Source: Paenibacillus endoradicis
GTDB taxonomy: Bacteria; Bacillota; Bacilli; Paenibacillales; Paenibacillaceae
Assembly (NCBI RefSeq): GCF_024721975.1
Contig: NZ_JANQBB010000002.1
Location: 930,001-994,000 of the forward strand
Length of the DNA: 64,000 nt
Direction: 5' to 3'
The notes beneath the pieces were generated by a model, which saw nothing but the letters and a program-made list of their open reading frames with translations, was not told where the DNA came from and did not search any database. A program made the translations under genes and the position numbers. Shown here one piece after another: positions 1 to 8,135 of the stretch. The stretch's first letter is position 1; each line of letters opens with the position of its first letter.

Positions 1-751
1 CCGTTAGTTGATATGTATTGGGAACATAATCTAAATTAATATGATTTTCTATAATCTGTGATTCATTTTGTAATGGAGCTTTTTGTGAATCGACAAGCAA
101 AGCTTGACCTTTTGCACCAAGATCTAGTAAGTCTAAAGATTTCATCTGCGTTTTAATATTCACTATTGCACCGATATAGACATTACCGCTTTTAATAATA
201 TGTATAAGATAAGCTTCGCCGCTTAACTTTACGGTCACCCAACTATCAAAGGGATAGTTACTTATCCTCTCCGAACTCGTGAATATATGTTTCAGATCTG
301 ATTGAAATTGTGAAATTTTTTCGCTATTAGATAAAGTATCGTTTGGTGCTATTACTAGATCTTGATTGGGAATAGAGTAGAATAAAAATGATTCAAGTGA
401 ATGGTAGGAGCTATTATTATCGTACATTTCTCTAAATAATTGATATTTAGCAAGAGTATATAAATCAATATCTTCTGTAGATGGACGACTTAAATAATTT
501 AAGCCCATATTAAAAGAGGAAACTTGAAATAAATAATTATCAATACTTTCTAAATCTTTGTCAATTAACCCCATATAAAGATGAAGCAAATTAATATTTG
601 ACTGAGTTACTTGATTGCGCACGATTGAAATTGAGTTCAAGTTATTATAAATAAGATATATTAATAAAGGCAGTACGATTACAATTAATCCAACGATAAT
701 TTTCGTTTGAATCGACTTGAAAAATGAGCTATTGAATAATTTCGTTTTCAT
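1..751 (-). CDS. Sensor histidine kinase, N-terminal sensory part (cut by left edge)
   Basis: An open frame starts at an ATG at 749-751 behind a good ribosome site (GGAGGC, 5 bases upstream) and runs without a stop to base 1, giving about 250 visible residues. It has a short cytoplasmic start, a transmembrane segment near residues 18-38 (hydrophobic run following FKSIQTK) and then a long extracytoplasmic stretch with no further membrane segment. This is the layout of the N-terminus of YesM-type (cache-domain, HisKA_7TM-free) sensor kinases of Paenibacillaceae that pair with YesN AraC-type regulators. The HAMP, His box and ATPase domains would lie left of the window, so the kinase assignment is by resemblance of this part only; a methyl-accepting or other cache-domain receptor is the main alternative. 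Two terminator-like hairpins upstream insulate it from the dehydrogenase gene. Confidence 0.6.
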   Translation of the reverse strand, partial: MKTKLFNSSFFKSIQTKIIVGLIVIVLPLLIYLIYNNLNSISIVRNQVTQSNINLLHLYMGLIDKDLESIDNYLFQVSSFNMGLNYLSRPSTEDIDLYTLAKYQLFREMYDNNSSYHSLESFLFYSIPNQDLVIAPNDTLSNSEKISQFQSDLKHIFTSSERISNYPFDSWVTVKLSGEAYLIHIIKSGNVYIGAIVNIKTQMKSLDLLDLGAKGQALLVDSQKAPLQNESQIIENHINLDYVPNTYQLT

Positions 752-855
752 CTAAGCCTCCTTTATTTAAATATGTCTTCTCTCACTAATACCTCCACTT
801 ATTTTTCTACATAGGGTTAATACAAGCTATCACTTAATTCTATTTTTAAAAACAT

Positions 856-896
856 AAAAAAAGCACTATTTCAAAAATATTAATTAAAATAAGTGC
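856..896 (-). terminator. Second rho-independent terminator after the dehydrogenase gene
   Basis: On the minus strand GCAC-UAUUU pairs with AAAUA-GUGC (one bulged U), followed by seven Ts (A-tract at 856-862 on the plus strand). It lies 54 bases beyond the first terminator and before the kinase gene. Confidence 0.55.
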
Positions 897-949
897 ATTT
901 ATTTCATCTATATAATTGTTCATAGTAAAGTTAGAAGCTTAAATTCGAG

Positions 950-992
950 AAAAAAAAGAGCCCATGCTGAAAACTATCTCAACATGAACTCT
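950..992 (-). terminator. Rho-independent terminator of the zinc dehydrogenase gene
   Basis: A 14-pair stem on the minus strand (AGAGTTCATGTTGA with TCAGCATGGGCTCT, using several G-U pairs) is followed by a run of eight Ts. It sits about 30 bases after the dehydrogenase stop codon. Confidence 0.85.
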
Positions 993-1023
993 TGCTCTAT
1001 CATAACAATTACAATGTTATTCA

Positions 1024-2043
1024 TTATTTAGTTAAATCAACAATAACTTTAATCGTTTCTTTTGCAGCGATCGCATGATCAAATGCTGCTTGGATATCAT
1101 CTAATTTGAAGGTATGAGTTACGATTGTAGATATATTCGTTTTCTTATTGTTAATGTGATTAATGACTTTGACGATATCTTCGTGTGTATAACCACTTGC
1201 ACCAATAATTTTAATTTCTTTACTCATTACTTGACTAAGACTTACTGGTACTTCATGTTTATAAACAGCGATAATCGCAATACGTACATTCGGCTTTGCA
1301 ATCTTCATTACCTGCTCAATTAATACAGAAGCTCCTGCTGCATCTACGAAAGCATCAACGGCCGGAACATTAACACCATAAACATTTACTTCACCAAAAT
1401 GCTTCGCTAAGCCTTCTGCTAAAGATTCATTCATCGTATTAACTGTTAACGCACCTAATTCTTTAGCTTTCGCTAACCGCCAGTCATCAACATCCACAAC
1501 ACAAACATCTTTAATTCCTTCGCCAATTAAACCTGCTGCAGCAGATAAGCCTATCGGTCCAGCTCCAAGCACAACAATTTTCTCGCCAAGCTGAGGGCTT
1601 ACACTGAACGCACCATGGAAACCTACGCTCATTGGCTCCATTAAAGCCGCTTCTTCTGCTGTTACAGAGTCAGCAAATTCATATAAATTATAGTCTAACG
1701 CAGCATCTTCAATTAGCACATATTGTGAAAATGCTCCTACTTCTAGGGAATAACGACGACCTGCGCGTTTTGCAGTAATTGGATTCACACCTACACGCAT
1801 ACCTACTTTTAATTGTTTGTCTGCATCAGAACCTATCTCAACGATTTCACCGAACATTTCGTGACCGAATTCTGAACCAAAGCGAATCCCCATTTCAGAT
1901 CCTGCTTTAACAATATTAATATCTGTTCCACATATACCACCAGTTAAAATTCGAACTAGTGCATCATTAGGACCTACTTTTGGAATAGGGCGCTCTTCTA
2001 CACCAACATTATTTTGACCATGATAAATACCAACTTTCATCAT
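1024..2043 (-). CDS. Zinc-dependent alcohol/polyol dehydrogenase (MDR family)
   Basis: A medium-chain dehydrogenase/reductase, about 339 residues, of the sorbitol or butanediol dehydrogenase type. Visible: catalytic zinc region GGICGTDINI and GHE (about residues 35-65), and the NAD-binding motif VLGAGPIGLSAA (about 160). The four-cysteine structural zinc loop of classical alcohol dehydrogenases is absent, which is common in polyol dehydrogenases. I place the start at the ATG at 2043: the AAAGGGG ribosome site lies 8 bases before it, whereas the GTG at 2052 overlaps that site. The substrate cannot be told from sequence. Directly upstream in the same direction is a TetR gene, and the same 22-base operator-like sequence stands before both genes, so the dehydrogenase is probably induced by a substrate or stress sensed by that repressor. 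Confidence 0.85.
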   Translation of the reverse strand: MMKVGIYHGQNNVGVEERPIPKVGPNDALVRILTGGICGTDINIVKAGSEMGIRFGSEFGHEMFGEIVEIGSDADKQLKVGMRVGVNPITAKRAGRRYSLEVGAFSQYVLIEDAALDYNLYEFADSVTAEEAALMEPMSVGFHGAFSVSPQLGEKIVVLGAGPIGLSAAAGLIGEGIKDVCVVDVDDWRLAKAKELGALTVNTMNESLAEGLAKHFGEVNVYGVNVPAVDAFVDAAGASVLIEQVMKIAKPNVRIAIIAVYKHEVPVSLSQVMSKEIKIIGASGYTHEDIVKVINHINNKKTNISTIVTHTFKLDDIQAAFDHAIAAKETIKVIVDLTK

Positions 2044-2120
2044 TTTCAACACCCCTTTAACATTATGAGTACTCTTTAATGTTAATAGTTTTTAATGAGG
2101 TCGGCAATCTACAATAATCC

Positions 2121-2143
2121 ACATACTGTAAATAAAACTACAT
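2121..2143. promoter_or_regulatory. Candidate TetR operator before the dehydrogenase gene
   Basis: ACATACTGTAAAT followed by AAAACTACA matches the sequence at 2816-2837 at 20 of 22 positions. It lies about 80-100 bases upstream of the dehydrogenase start and contains ACA-TAC-TGT. Confidence 0.55.
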
Positions 2144-2188
2144 ATACGAAAAATGTGTTGTATAACTTTTTTATAATAAACACTTTTA

Positions 2189-2794
2189 CTACTTATTATT
2201 TTTTTCAGGTTTGAAAGGATTCAACTCGATTATTTTCTCTGCTAAAAATTTAGGTGTATATGGCATGTCATTACCTACCCACATCGATATGGTACCAATC
2301 ATTGCAGATGTGCCATACCAAGCAGCTATATCTGACGGGATATTCATCTTCAAAAAATCTTCTGGATCTTTAATTGATTTCTTCTCTGTATTATTGATAA
2401 TTAACGCAGAGAGTATATCCATTAATCTCGGTGTAAAGTAAGGAATGTTTTTAGTAACAAGTAACACTTTATAGATACGAGAGTTTTCTGCGATATGTTC
2501 TAATAGTAAGATTAAGGACGATAACTCATCGCCAGTCTTGTATGCTCTATCTAATTTATCCAATAATACTTTTTCAAGTTCAGCAATTAGCTCATTCAAC
2601 ATACTATCAATCAAGTCATTAATATCCTTGTAATGCAAGTAAAAGGTCACTCGATTAATTTCTGCTTTAGTTGTAATCGCATTGATCGTGATTTTGTTCA
2701 ATTCTTTTTCTTCAAGCAACTCTACAAATGCATTGCGAATTAGCTTTTTTGTTCTTTGCACACGTAAATCTACTTTCACTTCATTAGACATCAT
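2189..2794 (-). CDS. TetR/AcrR-family transcriptional regulator
   Basis: A 201-residue protein with an N-terminal TetR helix-turn-helix (about residues 10-60: TKKLIRNAFVELLEEKELNK, then the recognition helix around NRVTFYLHYKD). The helical C-terminal half has the YxxHYKxxxDL-type layout of the small DhaS-like TetR subgroup; no ligand can be assigned. The first ATG of the ATG-ATG pair lies 6 bases from an AAGGGGTG ribosome site. A perfect palindrome (TTTACA-TAC-TGTAAA) lies 20-35 bases upstream and a near-copy stands before the dehydrogenase gene downstream, which points to autorepression and joint control of both genes. Confidence 0.85.
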   Translation of the reverse strand: MMSNEVKVDLRVQRTKKLIRNAFVELLEEKELNKITINAITTKAEINRVTFYLHYKDINDLIDSMLNELIAELEKVLLDKLDRAYKTGDELSSLILLLEHIAENSRIYKVLLVTKNIPYFTPRLMDILSALIINNTEKKSIKDPEDFLKMNIPSDIAAWYGTSAMIGTISMWVGNDMPYTPKFLAEKIIELNPFKPEKNNK

Positions 2795-2812
2795 GTCACC
2801 CCTTGTACATCA

Positions 2813-2838
2813 TTTACATACTGTAAATTATACTACAG
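2813..2838. promoter_or_regulatory. Candidate TetR operator before the TetR gene
   Basis: TTTACA-TAC-TGTAAA at 2813-2827 is a perfect palindrome, extended on the right by TTATACTACAG. The right part recurs at 2121-2143. Position just upstream of the TetR ribosome site suggests autoregulation. Confidence 0.6.
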
Positions 2839-3063
2839 AATGTTGATTTACATGAGATCCCTAATTTAAGAGTTTCACTCCTTTCTTTATTCCGCTTAGA
2901 TTCAAAGCTTTCAACTTGTGAGTGCAACGTAATATTCAATTTTCATTACAATAATCAAAAATAAGTTATTATACAGCTACAGGAGCACTAAAGAAAAAAC
3001 TTCAATTTAGACTCTTAAATTGCATTTGATGATGCTTATATGTCTGATCTTGACATTAGTAGC

Positions 3064-4596
3064 TTATCGCTCATTCATGTCAAAGTCGTCACTTTCTCCG
3101 TAATATGACTTGTAGCAGTAAGTAAATAACTCCTGTGCTTCCGCTTCTTTCAGATTCATTTTTTCTGAATAGGCACCGACAAGCTTATACATAACATCAC
3201 TCCCGTTATACTCTAACTCAGGATATGAATGCAGCATTAATTCCAATGCCATACTAATATGATCGCTTGCTTCCTTTATTGTACCTGGTGATACTAAGAA
3301 ATCGATAGAATCCAGTAAACTAGGTACGGTATCCATAGCGATTTCCTCGTCTCCACCAATATCCCGAGCACGTTCTCCTAGCATCATAATCTGTTTCTTC
3401 GCTTCTTTCTCTTTCATACCGCCTCCTCCGCCATCTGTCTTGCCATCCTCGCGACTGTATGCTGCACCCGTCCGCTTGTTCCACAATCTTAAATAAGCGT
3501 CCAACAAATTTTCAAGCGTTGAATTTAGATCCTCACCCTCCATCGAAGTATCCTCACTCATTTCCCGGTATTTTTGGAGCTGTTCATTCACTTCTGTAAA
3601 GTCAAGCTTAACCATTTTTGAGTCATCATTCTTAAATGAGGTTTGCGTTTTCTCATCAACAAGATTAAATACAGTCCCAATTATTCCTCCAGCCTCCTGG
3701 TGAGTCAACCCACACAACATTTGCTCCAGCATCAGCTTTGGCAAAAAATCAGCAACAGTATGATCACCCTGCCCTCCTTTAGCGGTTGTAGGCACTCTCC
3801 CTTCAAATTCTACTGAGGAAATTAGACGTCCTGTCTGTCCTTTTTTCGTTTTAACTTTAATTAGCATAAGCTGAGCCACCGCTAATGGCATAGAGCCTGT
3901 AGCAGGTTGAGCTGCAACAGCGTCCCCTATACTTAAACGCAATGCACGATTACCGTATACGGTAGCTTCTTTCTCCAGCTGTTCATTATCATTAACATCA
4001 ATTCCCTTTAACTGGAGTGTCGGCTTAACTCTTCCTTGTCGCTGCTGGACAACATGCCAAGCTTCATGCGGCAGATGCTGCTCTTGTCCTGGCCCAAGAT
4101 GAATATCGTTGCCCTGTGCATAGGCAAGGGCATCAAGTTGCTTGGGCTGGGCGGAATTATAATGTACTTTTACATCATCCATTGCCATGCCTGACAGCGC
4201 CTCGATTCCCGTCTTCAATTGTTCTGGCAATTCAGTATTATTAGGAACGCTTGCCCGTTGAACAATAATACCGTTGGAAGTTGCATCATAATGTTGAGGT
4301 GATTGAGCATGTTGGAAATTTCTATCGTGTTGAGAGGAGCCATTCTGTTCAGAAGGAATAGAAGAGGGGTGTTTTACTGATTGATTATGCATGGCTTGAA
4401 TTATTTTACCAAGCTGGCGATTGCCGACCATGCGTTGCAGCGTAGTGGCAGCTGTAGGGGGAAACGTTTGTTCTTTCCGTGTATTTTGCTGCATCGATGC
4501 CATCGAGTTTGTATAATTTTTCATGGTTGCTGGTGTAATTTGAGAGAAAGTAGAATGACTAACATTTTGTTTAGTTCCCTTTACCTCTTCATGCAT
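3064..4596 (-). CDS. DUF4157-domain protein (candidate injection-system effector)
   Basis: 510 residues. Residues 52-65 carry the LQRMVGNRQLG signature often found at the start of DUF4157 proteins. Residues about 125-220 form the DUF4157 domain: HEAWH at 177-181 is the HExxH metallopeptidase motif, and LEKEA near 207-211 could supply the third ligand Glu. A second module follows (from about 244) with GGQGDHTVADF at 274-284, then an acidic helical C-terminus with a Gly-rich linker (about 390-400). There is no signal peptide. DUF4157 proteins are recurrent cargo or toxins next to extracellular contractile injection systems; that is family knowledge. No sheath, tube or baseplate gene lies in this window, so here it is an orphan and an injected role is inference. 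The C-terminal domain is not recognised. AGGAGGTGC lies 9 bases before the ATG. It is monocistronic. Confidence 0.75.
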   Translation of the reverse strand: MHEEVKGTKQNVSHSTFSQITPATMKNYTNSMASMQQNTRKEQTFPPTAATTLQRMVGNRQLGKIIQAMHNQSVKHPSSIPSEQNGSSQHDRNFQHAQSPQHYDATSNGIIVQRASVPNNTELPEQLKTGIEALSGMAMDDVKVHYNSAQPKQLDALAYAQGNDIHLGPGQEQHLPHEAWHVVQQRQGRVKPTLQLKGIDVNDNEQLEKEATVYGNRALRLSIGDAVAAQPATGSMPLAVAQLMLIKVKTKKGQTGRLISSVEFEGRVPTTAKGGQGDHTVADFLPKLMLEQMLCGLTHQEAGGIIGTVFNLVDEKTQTSFKNDDSKMVKLDFTEVNEQLQKYREMSEDTSMEGEDLNSTLENLLDAYLRLWNKRTGAAYSREDGKTDGGGGGMKEKEAKKQIMMLGERARDIGGDEEIAMDTVPSLLDSIDFLVSPGTIKEASDHISMALELMLHSYPELEYNGSDVMYKLVGAYSEKMNLKEAEAQELFTYCYKSYYGESDDFDMNER

Positions 4597-4925
4597 AGGT
4601 TAATTGCACCTCCTGAATATTGGATTGCTTTGTCTATCCGCTTACTCAAGCTCAATCTAAAAATCAATGAGTAAACAAACATAATTACAGTGCTTCCCCA
4701 CCTGGAAATAGGTCAAGTCACTAATCAAAGTAGACATTTCTTCCTTCACCTGAAACGCACGATGTAACACCTTTCGAACAGATCCTTCATTCTAAGTGTT
4801 ACCAGTATGTTAATATTTTCTAGTATTTTATTCTACATAAACAGCCTAATCACCTGTAATTTTTATCTATTTCTACATTAAAATAGATTTTATCGAAATC
4901 ACATTATGCATTACGATCACATCAC
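4597..4925. other. Intergenic region, no gene seen
   Basis: About 330 bases of A+T-rich sequence upstream of the leftward DUF4157 gene and after the terminator of the DoxX gene. It must hold the DUF4157 promoter, but I could not pick a convincing -35/-10 pair. No ORF with a ribosome site was found. Confidence 0.5.
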
Positions 4926-4977
4926 AACAAAAAGCCTGGTAAGCCGTAGGAATAACTCCCACTTCTCACCAGACTTT
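4926..4977 (-). terminator. Terminator of the DoxX gene
   Basis: Minus strand AAAGTCTGGTGAG pairs with CTTACCAGGCTTT around a 21-base loop and is followed by a T-rich tail (TTTTTGTTGT). Confidence 0.8.
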
Positions 4978-5030
4978 CAACCAATCAAATTAGGTGTTGT
5001 ATAAACACTAAAGCAATTTGAATCGTCTAA

Positions 5031-5384
5031 TTAAAAGCGACCAATCGCTACAAACACGGCTAATGCAAGTAATATAATATTCATAACCAATCCTGAATAT
5101 TCTTTTCGCTTTGCATGGAACACTGCTGCAAAAACCATAACAACTGCTAGTGCAATTGCTGCAATCGAGGTTAATACAGGCGCTATTCCTGTAGCATAAG
5201 GTACGATCAAACCTATTCCACCTAGCACTTCTGAAATCCCTATAAATGCGACATAACCTCTTGAATAATCTTTTACCCAAGGCAAAGAAGTTTTTGCTTT
5301 TTCATACTGAAAAGCTTTCGTCGAACCCGCCCCAATAAACATTAATGCTAAAAGTCCTTGTACAATCCATAATGCGATATTCAT
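5031..5384 (-). CDS. DoxX-family membrane protein
   Basis: 117 residues with four predicted membrane helices (about 3-20, 45-65, 70-92, 98-115) and the DoxX-like N-terminus with LMFIGAGSTKAFQYE. Members are small integral membrane proteins of unclear chemistry, often induced with thiol or electrophile stress functions and regulated by HxlR/MarR proteins. The start is fixed by AAGGAGGAATT upstream of ATG. The gene is divergent from an HxlR regulator across a 300-base spacer with a perfect 12-base inverted repeat, so it is the likely target of that regulator. Confidence 0.8.
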   Translation of the reverse strand: MNIALWIVQGLLALMFIGAGSTKAFQYEKAKTSLPWVKDYSRGYVAFIGISEVLGGIGLIVPYATGIAPVLTSIAAIALAVVMVFAAVFHAKRKEYSGLVMNIILLALAVFVAIGRF

Positions 5385-5568
5385 ACATAATTCCTCCTTT
5401 TTTTGATGTTATTATTGTTTCACGTTAATAGAACATATTTCTTATATAATTTCTAAATAAATGCATTGGATCTATATACTAGGTGTTCTCTTGTATTAAT
5501 CTTCCTTACGGTATTATAATAATCTTAAAGTTTATTTATTGTAAGTAGGCACTTTAAATTAACCTAGT

Positions 5569-5595
5569 CTCCAAAAAGTAACCTACTTTTTGGAG
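5569..5595. promoter_or_regulatory. Perfect inverted repeat in the DoxX/HxlR spacer (candidate operator)
   Basis: CTCCAAAAAGTA-ACC-TACTTTTTGGAG: two perfect 12-base arms around 3 bases, about 90 bases before the HxlR start and 185 before the DoxX start. HxlR/YodB-type regulators bind such palindromes with TAC...GTA ends; a terminator function is less likely because no transcript ends here. Confidence 0.6.
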
Positions 5596-5685
5596 AACCA
5601 TTCATTTCCTAGATTTATGCTTCCGACGTATTTTCTACGAGGAAGCTTAACTAGTATACTTAGAAAAATTGTAGGAGGATATATA

Positions 5686-6042
5686 ATGTCGGATACTTGT
5701 AAAGTTGAAACCGCCTTAGAAATACTTGTTGGTAAGTGGAAGCCTGTTATTTTATATCAACTTTTTTCAAATGGCACGATGAGATTCAGTGAATTGCAAA
5801 GAGCAATTCCTGACATTTCGAAAAAGATGCTTACCCAACAATTAAGGGAGTTAGAATATCACGACATCATTCATCGCGAAGTATATCGCCAAATCCCGCC
5901 AAAGGTTGAATATTCAATTACGGAATACGGAAACAGTATGAGCACTGCTTTACAGGCAATCCATGAATGGGGAGTCAATCATGTGGACCATTTAAACAAA
6001 TTATATGGCGACAATAGAACGGTAGAATCGATAACAACTTAG
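5686..6042 (+). CDS. HxlR-family (YodB/HypR-like) redox-type regulator
   Basis: 118 residues, a winged helix-turn-helix with the family core ALEILVGKWKPVILYQLF (about residues 10-27) and the wing around MLTQQLRELEYHDII. Cys5 (MSDTC) sits where YodB and related regulators carry the thiol that senses quinones, aldehydes or hypochlorite; it is the only conserved-position Cys visible. I use the ATG at 5686 (GTAGGAGGAT 6 bases upstream), not the ATG 96 bases earlier, which has no ribosome site and adds a non-family leader. Divergent from the DoxX gene, and probably autoregulated through the palindrome at 5569-5595. Confidence 0.85.
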   Translation: MSDTCKVETALEILVGKWKPVILYQLFSNGTMRFSELQRAIPDISKKMLTQQLRELEYHDIIHREVYRQIPPKVEYSITEYGNSMSTALQAIHEWGVNHVDHLNKLYGDNRTVESITT

Positions 6043-6109
6043 TTGTGCACAATTAGTTGCGAGACGATGCTTTAACTTCTTTATACTCTCATTAAGAGGA
6101 GGGGATCAG

Positions 6110-7009
6110 ATGGATTGGCTTACGAGAATGAATCGGGCGATGGATTATATCGAGATGAATTTATGTGGAGAGATTGAACTTGCGGAAGTAGCTCATAAAG
6201 CTTGCTGTTCGTCGCATGAGTTCCAAAGAATGTTCTCTTTCATTACCAATGTGACGCTTGCGGAATATATTCGGCGTAGACGTCTTACACTAGCCGCACT
6301 TGAATTCCAAAATAGCGACGATAGCAAAGTAATCGATATAGCTATGAAGTATGGCTATGAATCGCCAGTTTCTTTCGCGCGAGCATTTCAATTAGTCCAT
6401 GGAATCACTCCTTCAAAGGCCCGCCAAGATGGAATTGCGCTCAAAGCTTATCCTCGACTCTCCTTCCTTATTACGATTAAAGGAGCAGAAGCGATGAATT
6501 ATCGTATCGAGACAAAGGAGTCTTTTCAAGTATTTGGCATAGAAAGAGTGTTTCAAACAAATGGAGGTAATGAAGCAATAGACACGCCAGCGCAGTTTTG
6601 GCAGCAAAGTCATGCAAATGGTGAAGTTGAGAGACTATATGCCAATTCAGGTGACTTACCTGCATTTGTAAGTCAAGATTTATATAAGGTGCATGCCGTC
6701 TGTAGTTACAGAAAAACTGAAGATGATACTTTCCCGTATATGCTTTGTGCCTTCAATCATCCGTTTAGTAACACAGAAGGATATACTACAGTTAATATCC
6801 CTGCTCATACTTGGGCAATATTCCCTTCTGATCCATTCACTTGGGATACTTTTGACACCGCCATCGAGACGTTGTATCGAAGATTTTACTCAGAATGGCT
6901 ACCAACGGCAGGATATGAACAAGTTAATGGCATGGAATTCGAAATCTATGGTGGCAAAGATGAGCTTAACTACGTTGAACTATGGTTCGCCGTAAGAAAG
7001 ATCGATTGA
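6110..7009 (+). CDS. AraC-family regulator with GyrI-like effector-binding domain
   Basis: 299 residues. The N-terminal AraC DNA-binding domain with two helix-turn-helix units spans about 5-105 (second motif VIDIAMKYGYESPVSFARAF, then HGITPSKAR). Residues about 125-298 form a GyrI/AraC effector-binding module (begins near MNYRIETKESFQVFGIERVF, ends with YVELWFAVRK). This arrangement is seen in SoxS/Rob-related and BmrR-like multidrug or small-molecule sensors. AGGAGGGGATC lies 7 bases before ATG. No target gene sits next to it in the same direction, and a strong bidirectional terminator follows. The ligand is unknown. Confidence 0.85.
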   Translation: MDWLTRMNRAMDYIEMNLCGEIELAEVAHKACCSSHEFQRMFSFITNVTLAEYIRRRRLTLAALEFQNSDDSKVIDIAMKYGYESPVSFARAFQLVHGITPSKARQDGIALKAYPRLSFLITIKGAEAMNYRIETKESFQVFGIERVFQTNGGNEAIDTPAQFWQQSHANGEVERLYANSGDLPAFVSQDLYKVHAVCSYRKTEDDTFPYMLCAFNHPFSNTEGYTTVNIPAHTWAIFPSDPFTWDTFDTAIETLYRRFYSEWLPTAGYEQVNGMEFEIYGGKDELNYVELWFAVRKID

Positions 7010-7035
7010 TCAATAGAATTAATTATATTAACCGA

Positions 7036-7092
7036 AAAAAAAGCATCTATTGGAGACTCGACAAACAAGAGTCTTCAATAGATACTTTTCGT
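7036..7092. terminator. Bidirectional terminator between the AraC-type gene and the HAD gene
   Basis: Arms 7043-7059 and 7069-7085 form a 17-pair stem (two G-U pairs) with a 9-base loop. T-runs lie on both sides (TTTT on plus, eight Ts on minus), so it can stop both convergent transcripts. Confidence 0.85.
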
Positions 7093-7102
7093 ATTTGAAC
7101 GG

Positions 7103-7210
7103 TTAGTTTAAATCATATGCTGCTTTATGGTCAATTGTAAATTTTAATTCTGGATATCATACCAATCTAGCGATACCTAATGCTCCCTCTCTATTCACTA
7201 CCCGCTCAAC
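7103..7210 (-). pseudogene. Possible remnant of a C-terminal coding end
   Basis: Right after the HAD stop, another minus-strand frame reads 36 codons of protein-like sequence (NREGALGIARL, then one stop, then YPELKFTIDHKAAYDLN and a terminal stop). There is no start codon or ribosome site. I do not recognise the family. It may be the tail of a lost gene, or chance. Confidence 0.2.
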
Positions 7211-7892
7211 CTTCAACAATCTCCACAAGTTCCATAAGCTCACGAATTTCATGTGTCGGCTTAATTGCTAGATTGTTTTCCTTGCCATTCGGATTGTACC
7301 AACACGTATCAATTCCATAGTTGAATCCCCCTTGAATATCGGAGGTTAAAGAATCACCGACGATTAATACGCTAGATTTATTTGTAATCTGTAGCTTAGA
7401 AAATACATAATCGAAAATTCTTTCATTAGGCTTCTGATATCCCGCTTCCTCAGAAGTAATAATATACTCAAATGTATTGCAGAGCGGAGAATTAGCAATT
7501 CTTGATTGCTGCACAGCTGTAAATCCATTCGTTATTATGACTAGACGACAACCGGCTAGCTGGGTACATAGTTGTTCAGCCCCCTCTATAAGATGAGATT
7601 CTTTACCCAAATTTATAAGATAATCATCGCTGAACCTTTGTGCATCAAAGGCAAGTTCATGCTGCAGGAACAACCTTCTAAATCTCTCTACTCCGAGTTC
7701 TAATGTCGTAATAAATCCTTGTTCTAGTTCTCTCCATAATACGCTACTAATCTCTTTATAGTCAGCTTCATAGTCAACCAATCCCGTAGGTAGGTCGAAC
7801 TGGGTAAACGTGTTATGTAGTGCATTTTTCTGCGATATACTAAAATCGAACAGTGTATCGTCAGCATCAAACATAATAATATCGTATTTCAT
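7206..7892 (-). CDS. HAD-superfamily nucleotidase, YjjG type
   Basis: About 228 residues. HAD motif I is FDADDTLFDF (the two Asp are nucleophile and acid/base), motif II IITNG (Thr), and motifs III/IV are QKPNERIFDYVFSKL and VGDSLTSDIQGG. The cap and spacing match the YjjG/YfnB group, which dephosphorylates non-canonical pyrimidine nucleotides in the cytoplasm; the exact substrate is inference. The ATG at 7892 is preferred because GGAGGAAGC directly precedes it; the upstream ATG at 7904 is part of that ribosome site region. Monocistronic. Confidence 0.82.
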   Translation of the reverse strand: MKYDIIMFDADDTLFDFSISQKNALHNTFTQFDLPTGLVDYEADYKEISSVLWRELEQGFITTLELGVERFRRLFLQHELAFDAQRFSDDYLINLGKESHLIEGAEQLCTQLAGCRLVIITNGFTAVQQSRIANSPLCNTFEYIITSEEAGYQKPNERIFDYVFSKLQITNKSSVLIVGDSLTSDIQGGFNYGIDTCWYNPNGKENNLAIKPTHEIRELMELVEIVEG

Positions 7893-7953
7893 AGCTTCCT
7901 CCATTACTTACTGATTGTTAATTTTAACTTACATAATGTTCCCGTTTAATTCA

Positions 7954-7998
7954 ACAAAAACTGCCTTCCTATTTATGTAATACAATAGGAAGACAGTT
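7954..7998 (-). terminator. Terminator-like hairpin downstream of the second TetR gene
   Basis: Minus strand AACTGTCTTCCTATT pairs with AATAGGAAGGCAGTT (one mismatch) over a 10-base loop and is followed by TTTTTGTT. It lies 138 bases after the TetR stop and just before the HAD gene start. Confidence 0.75.
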
Positions 7999-8025
7999 CA
8001 AATCATATACAAATTCCAAAACTAA

Positions 8026-8112
8026 TTACGAACGATAAGTAAACTCCCAGTTATTCTTTCTTTGTTTATCCTCATACATGTTCTTGTACCTGCTCACAGT
8101 ATCCGTAATCAT
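8026..8112 (-). pseudogene. Short 28-codon frame, probable gene remnant
   Basis: Between the TetR stop and the terminator at 7954-7998, a minus-strand frame reads MITDTVSRYKNMYEDKQRKN and eight more residues to a stop. It stays open upstream for 12 more codons into the TetR end. The amino-acid make-up is protein-like but only a poor ribosome site (GTAGGC) precedes the ATG. It could be a small gene or the last part of a deleted one; family not recognised. Confidence 0.25.
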
Positions 8113-8135
8113 TATGCCTACAGTTAAGAATGATT

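Noticed and set aside
5590..5685. Upstream extension of the HxlR gene to an earlier ATG
   Set aside because: The extension overlaps the inverted repeat and has no ribosome site; AGGAGG fixes the start at 5686.
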